Below are positions 6,607 through 8,782 of a stretch of DNA of 8,782 nt, in pieces. The stretch's first letter is position 1. Each line of letters opens with the position of its first letter. Position numbers and translations under genes: made by a program. Under the pieces are notes generated by a model. The model was not told the origin of the DNA, did not search any database, and worked only from the letters and a program-made list of their open reading frames with translations. The DNA is taken from NCBI GenBank assembly GCA_030632225.1, contig DAOVVF010000013.1:1-8782 (forward strand). Reading direction: 5' to 3'. This DNA comes from Candidatus Parcubacteria bacterium (GTDB lineage: Bacteria > Patescibacteriota > Patescibacteriia > UBA1558 > GWA2-36-10).

Positions 6607-7580
6607 TGAAACAATTAGAGCCTAACCAAACTATTTTAGTTACCGGCAGTGCCGGTTTTATTGGTTTCTCTCTAGCTAAAAAGCTTTTAGAAGATAAACA
6701 CACTGTTATTGGTATAGATAGTTTTAATGACTACTATGATGTTTCATTAAAAGAAGCTCGTAATAAAATACTAGAAGGATTTGATAATTTCAAAATATAC
6801 AGAGGTAATTTAGAAGACTTAGATTTTGTTAAAAAAGTATTTAAAGAGAATAAGATTAATAAAGTTTGTAATCTAGCTGCTCAAGCAGGAGTTAGATATA
6901 GTTTAACTCACCCTCATGCATATATTCAGGCTAACTTAGTAGGCTTTACTAATTTAATAGATGAAGCCAAAAATAATAATGTTAAAGACTTTATATATGC
7001 TTCTTCTAGTTCTGTCTATGGCAAGAATAAGAAAATACCTTTTGCTGTAGAAGATCCGGTAGATCATCCTATTTCTCTTTATGCAGCGACTAAAAAATCT
7101 AATGAATTAATTGCTCATACCTATCATCATTTATATGGTATGAACTGTACTGGTTTAAGGTTTTTTACTGTTTATGGACCTTGGGGCAGACCTGATATGG
7201 CTTTATTTCTCTTTACCAAAGCTATTTTAGATAACAAGCCTATAAAAGTATTTAATCATGGTAAGATGAAAAGAGACTTTACCTATATTGATGATATAGT
7301 AGCTGGTACTATGGCTAGTCTAGCTAATGCCTATCCTTATGAGATATTTAACTTAGGTAATAATAATCCAGTAGAGTTAGAATATTTTATTGAACTTATA
7401 GAAAAAGAATTAGGTAAAAAAGCTAAGAAAGATCTATTACCTATCCAGCCTGGTGATGTGCCTGCTAGTTTTGCTGACATAGATAAATCAAAAGAAAAAC
7501 TAGGCTTTAAACCTAGTACTAGTATAGAGCAGGGTATAAAAAACTTTCTGCAATGGTATAAAAAATATTATAAACTATAA
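6606..7580 (+). CDS. NAD-dependent nucleotide-sugar 4-epimerase, UDP-glucuronate 4-epimerase type (CapI/LspL-like)
   Basis: 324-residue extended short-chain dehydrogenase. The NAD motif is Gly14-x-x-Gly17-x-x-Gly20 (TGSAGFIG). SFNDYYDVSLKEAR, NLAAQAGVRYSL, ASSSSVYG (Ser133-136), the catalytic Tyr159-x-x-x-Lys163 (YAATK), LRFFTVYGPWGRPDMA and KRDFTYIDDIV follow in order. NDYYD, AGVRYS and GPWGRPDMALF are hallmarks of UDP-glucuronate 4-epimerases, which interconvert UDP-glucuronate and UDP-galacturonate. Length is normal. It overlaps the dehydrogenase stop by one base, so it probably acts on that enzyme's product. If the dehydrogenase makes an N-acetylated uronate, this enzyme would have to accept UDP-GlcNAcA or UDP-GalNAcA, as TviC does. 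The gene ends directly at a terminator hairpin. No Shine-Dalgarno sequence is visible, so translation probably depends on coupling. Confidence 0.92.
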   Translation: MKQLEPNQTILVTGSAGFIGFSLAKKLLEDKHTVIGIDSFNDYYDVSLKEARNKILEGFDNFKIYRGNLEDLDFVKKVFKENKINKVCNLAAQAGVRYSLTHPHAYIQANLVGFTNLIDEAKNNNVKDFIYASSSSVYGKNKKIPFAVEDPVDHPISLYAATKKSNELIAHTYHHLYGMNCTGLRFFTVYGPWGRPDMALFLFTKAILDNKPIKVFNHGKMKRDFTYIDDIVAGTMASLANAYPYEIFNLGNNNPVELEYFIELIEKELGKKAKKDLLPIQPGDVPASFADIDKSKEKLGFKPSTSIEQGIKNFLQWYKKYYKL

Positions 7581-7610
7581 AAAAGAGCCGAGATTAACTC
7601 GACTCTTTTT
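7580..7610. terminator. Bidirectional intrinsic terminator between convergent genes
   Basis: AAAAAGAGCCGAG (7580-7592) pairs with CTCGACTCTTTTT (7598-7610) around the loop ATTAA, with one C/A mismatch (7588/7602) on the plus-strand transcript. An A run on one side and a T run on the other give a U tract in both transcripts. It touches the epimerase stop on the left and overlaps the transporter stop codon (7609-7611) on the right. Confidence 0.9.
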
Positions 7611-8532
7611 AATTTAACTTTAGTTTCATTTTAAAGAAATGCCAACTCTCATCATCCATAAAAATAAAAGCTACTAAAAATAATAGTATTCCAGATACTT
7701 TATACATAGTTAAAGATTCTCCAAATAATAATACACCTAAAATCATAACCATAATTAAATAAGCACCACTCATTACCAACCTCTTGATAGCTATCTGAGC
7801 TCCTGCTTTATAACTAATTAAATTAAAGGTCCAAAGAGCAATTACAATCACTCCAATTACAATTGAACTTAGCCAAAGTTTAGGCATTGGTGAATTAAAG
7901 TTAAATAGTAGATCTGTTGAATTAAGTATAGCTAAACCAATTAAAGCTATGCTAAAAGTAACTAAGCCTCCCCAGAAATTTTTAACAAAAGGATCAACTG
8001 TTTTTATTTTCTGAGTAATTCCCTGATTAATGGCTCCGGAAAACATCATAGCAAATGATAACCAGACCCATAAAGGTAAGAGGATTAATTCTTTTAAGGA
8101 AGGCAATTCTAAAATAACATAACCACCTAGAACAGCTATTAATATGCCTAGCCATTTACGATAGCCTAATCTATTCTTAAAAACAAATCTATCAATTAAA
8201 GCTCCTGGCACAATTGATAGAGTGGCTATAAAAGTATTAATACCAATATCACCACCTAAATAGAAAACTATAAAAGGTAAAACCGTACCAACTGTAGCAA
8301 ACAAACCAAAAAAACAAGAACCAATAATATTAGTTCTATTAGTAATCAATTTTTCTTTCCTAACTTTAGCAACTACAAAGCCAACTATTATTTGTATAAA
8401 ACCAATTACAGTAGTAGCAAAAAAAGTATGAGCAATACCAACACTAACCCCTCCGATAACTTTCTGTAAAAGTTTAGAAGTGGTTCTAGTTAAACTTTCT
8501 AGAAAAGTCCATTTTAACCACTTAGCTAACAT
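7609..8532 (-). CDS. EamA/DMT-superfamily membrane transporter
   Basis: 307-residue, very hydrophobic protein with about ten predicted membrane helices in two halves, the arrangement of EamA-domain drug/metabolite transporters. The first half ends with FKNRLGYRKWLGILIAVLGG (118-137), and the second ends with LFGESLTMYKVSGILLFLVA (269-288); both match the repeat ending (G/N)-E-x-L-x-x-x-x-x-x-G-x-x-L-(I/F)-x-(G/A). Members export or import small metabolites, amino acids or sugar derivatives; the substrate here is unknown. The start ATG (8530-8532) overlaps the upstream dehydrogenase stop by one base (TAATG), so the two are co-translated and may serve one pathway. Its stop lies within the shared terminator. 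It converges on the polysaccharide operon, so a role in the same surface-glycan locus is possible but unproven. Confidence 0.88.
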   Translation of the reverse strand: MLAKWLKWTFLESLTRTTSKLLQKVIGGVSVGIAHTFFATTVIGFIQIIVGFVVAKVRKEKLITNRTNIIGSCFFGLFATVGTVLPFIVFYLGGDIGINTFIATLSIVPGALIDRFVFKNRLGYRKWLGILIAVLGGYVILELPSLKELILLPLWVWLSFAMMFSGAINQGITQKIKTVDPFVKNFWGGLVTFSIALIGLAILNSTDLLFNFNSPMPKLWLSSIVIGVIVIALWTFNLISYKAGAQIAIKRLVMSGAYLIMVMILGVLLFGESLTMYKVSGILLFLVAFIFMDDESWHFFKMKLKLN

Positions 8533-8782
8533 TATTTTAGTTCTTTAACTACTTTGGCTGATATAAACACATCAGTAGCCTCTCTTGATTCATGTGTCAT
8601 ACCCCCTATATGAGGCACTATAATCAAATTATTATTACCCTTAGAATATTCTACTAAAGGATGACTATTAAATTCTTTATCAAACTCTAACTCATCAGCT
8701 AGTACATCTGTAGCATAACCTGCTATCTCTTTATTATTTAAAGCTTCTAATAAATCATCTTCTTTAACAATCTTACCTCTAG
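8532..8782 (-). CDS. D-isomer-specific 2-hydroxyacid dehydrogenase, C-terminal part (phosphoglycerate dehydrogenase-like), cut by window edge
   Basis: The last 82 residues are present; the gene enters from the right edge with two bases of a split codon. The fragment opens with RGKIVKEDDLLEAL, continues IAGYATDVLADE and reaches IIVPHIGGMTHES, then stops. This is the end of the NAD-binding domain of D-2-hydroxyacid dehydrogenases. By comparison with SerA, the three active-site residues are all present: Arg1 (RG), Glu30 (DVLADE) and His57 (PHIGG) of the fragment. It ends about 25 residues after the histidine, so there is no ACT regulatory domain and this is a short-form enzyme. Substrate could be 3-phosphoglycerate or another 2-hydroxy/2-keto acid. 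Its stop overlaps the transporter start by one base, implying a shared operon. Confidence 0.87.
   Translation of the reverse strand, partial: RGKIVKEDDLLEALNNKEIAGYATDVLADELEFDKEFNSHPLVEYSKGNNNLIIVPHIGGMTHESREATDVFISAKVVKELK

Noticed and set aside
4052..7580. Recent horizontal transfer of the polysaccharide genes
   Set aside because: Codon style (A/T-ending codons), AT content and junction style match the chemosensory genes, and no repeats or mobile-element remnants flank the block.
1..8782. Alternative genetic code (TGA read as Gly or Trp), known in some Patescibacteria and Mollicutes
   Set aside because: No visible gene uses TGA as a stop, but none contains in-frame TGA either. Gly and Trp positions in conserved motifs use GGN and TGG, so the standard bacterial code fits.

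Overview
Organism. The DNA is strongly AT-rich (about 30% G+C by eye) and densely packed: nearly every junction is a 1-8 base overlap or a gap of a few bases. Nine protein genes are visible, seven complete and two cut by the window edges. All visible stops are TAA except one TAG, and no frame needs TGA recoding, so the ordinary bacterial code fits. Almost no start has a Shine-Dalgarno sequence, while the central promoter is a near-perfect sigma70 TTGACA/TATAAT. Weak Shine-Dalgarno use argues against Firmicutes, and the promoter type argues against Bacteroidetes. Together with the protein style, this suggests a low-GC member of the Candidate Phyla Radiation (Patescibacteria). That placement is inference.

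Left half, minus strand (3975 down to 1). This is a compact chemosensory operon read in the order mcp, cheW, cheA, cheY, and then a type IV pilus assembly ATPase (pilB/gspE-like) that runs off the left edge. The receptor has two membrane helices with almost nothing between them, and its signalling tip is divergent. CheW and CheA are recognisable but lack usual features. CheY is a single receiver domain with all its key residues. No methyltransferase (CheR) or methylesterase (CheB) lies among them. The layout suggests a stripped-down signalling pathway, comparable in principle to the Pil-Chp system, that controls pilus extension.

Centre (3976-4051). This short divergent intergenic region carries a strong plus-strand promoter and a plausible minus-strand promoter. 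If the minus-strand promoter is the real one, the receptor probably starts at an internal GTG.

Right half, plus strand (4052-7580). Three overlapping genes encode surface-polysaccharide functions: a membrane polyprenyl-phosphate sugar-1-phosphate transferase that starts lipid-linked glycan synthesis, a TviB/WbpO-type nucleotide-sugar 6-dehydrogenase, and a UDP-glucuronate 4-epimerase-type enzyme. The last two would supply an acidic sugar (a uronic or aminouronic acid) for the glycan.

Right end, minus strand (8782 down to 7609). The C-terminal end of a D-2-hydroxyacid dehydrogenase is followed, with a one-base overlap, by an EamA/DMT-family ten-helix transporter. A hairpin flanked by A and T runs at 7580-7610 serves as a terminator for both converging transcripts. 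No RNA genes, insertion sequences or CRISPR arrays were seen, and no gene-free stretch exceeds 300 bases.
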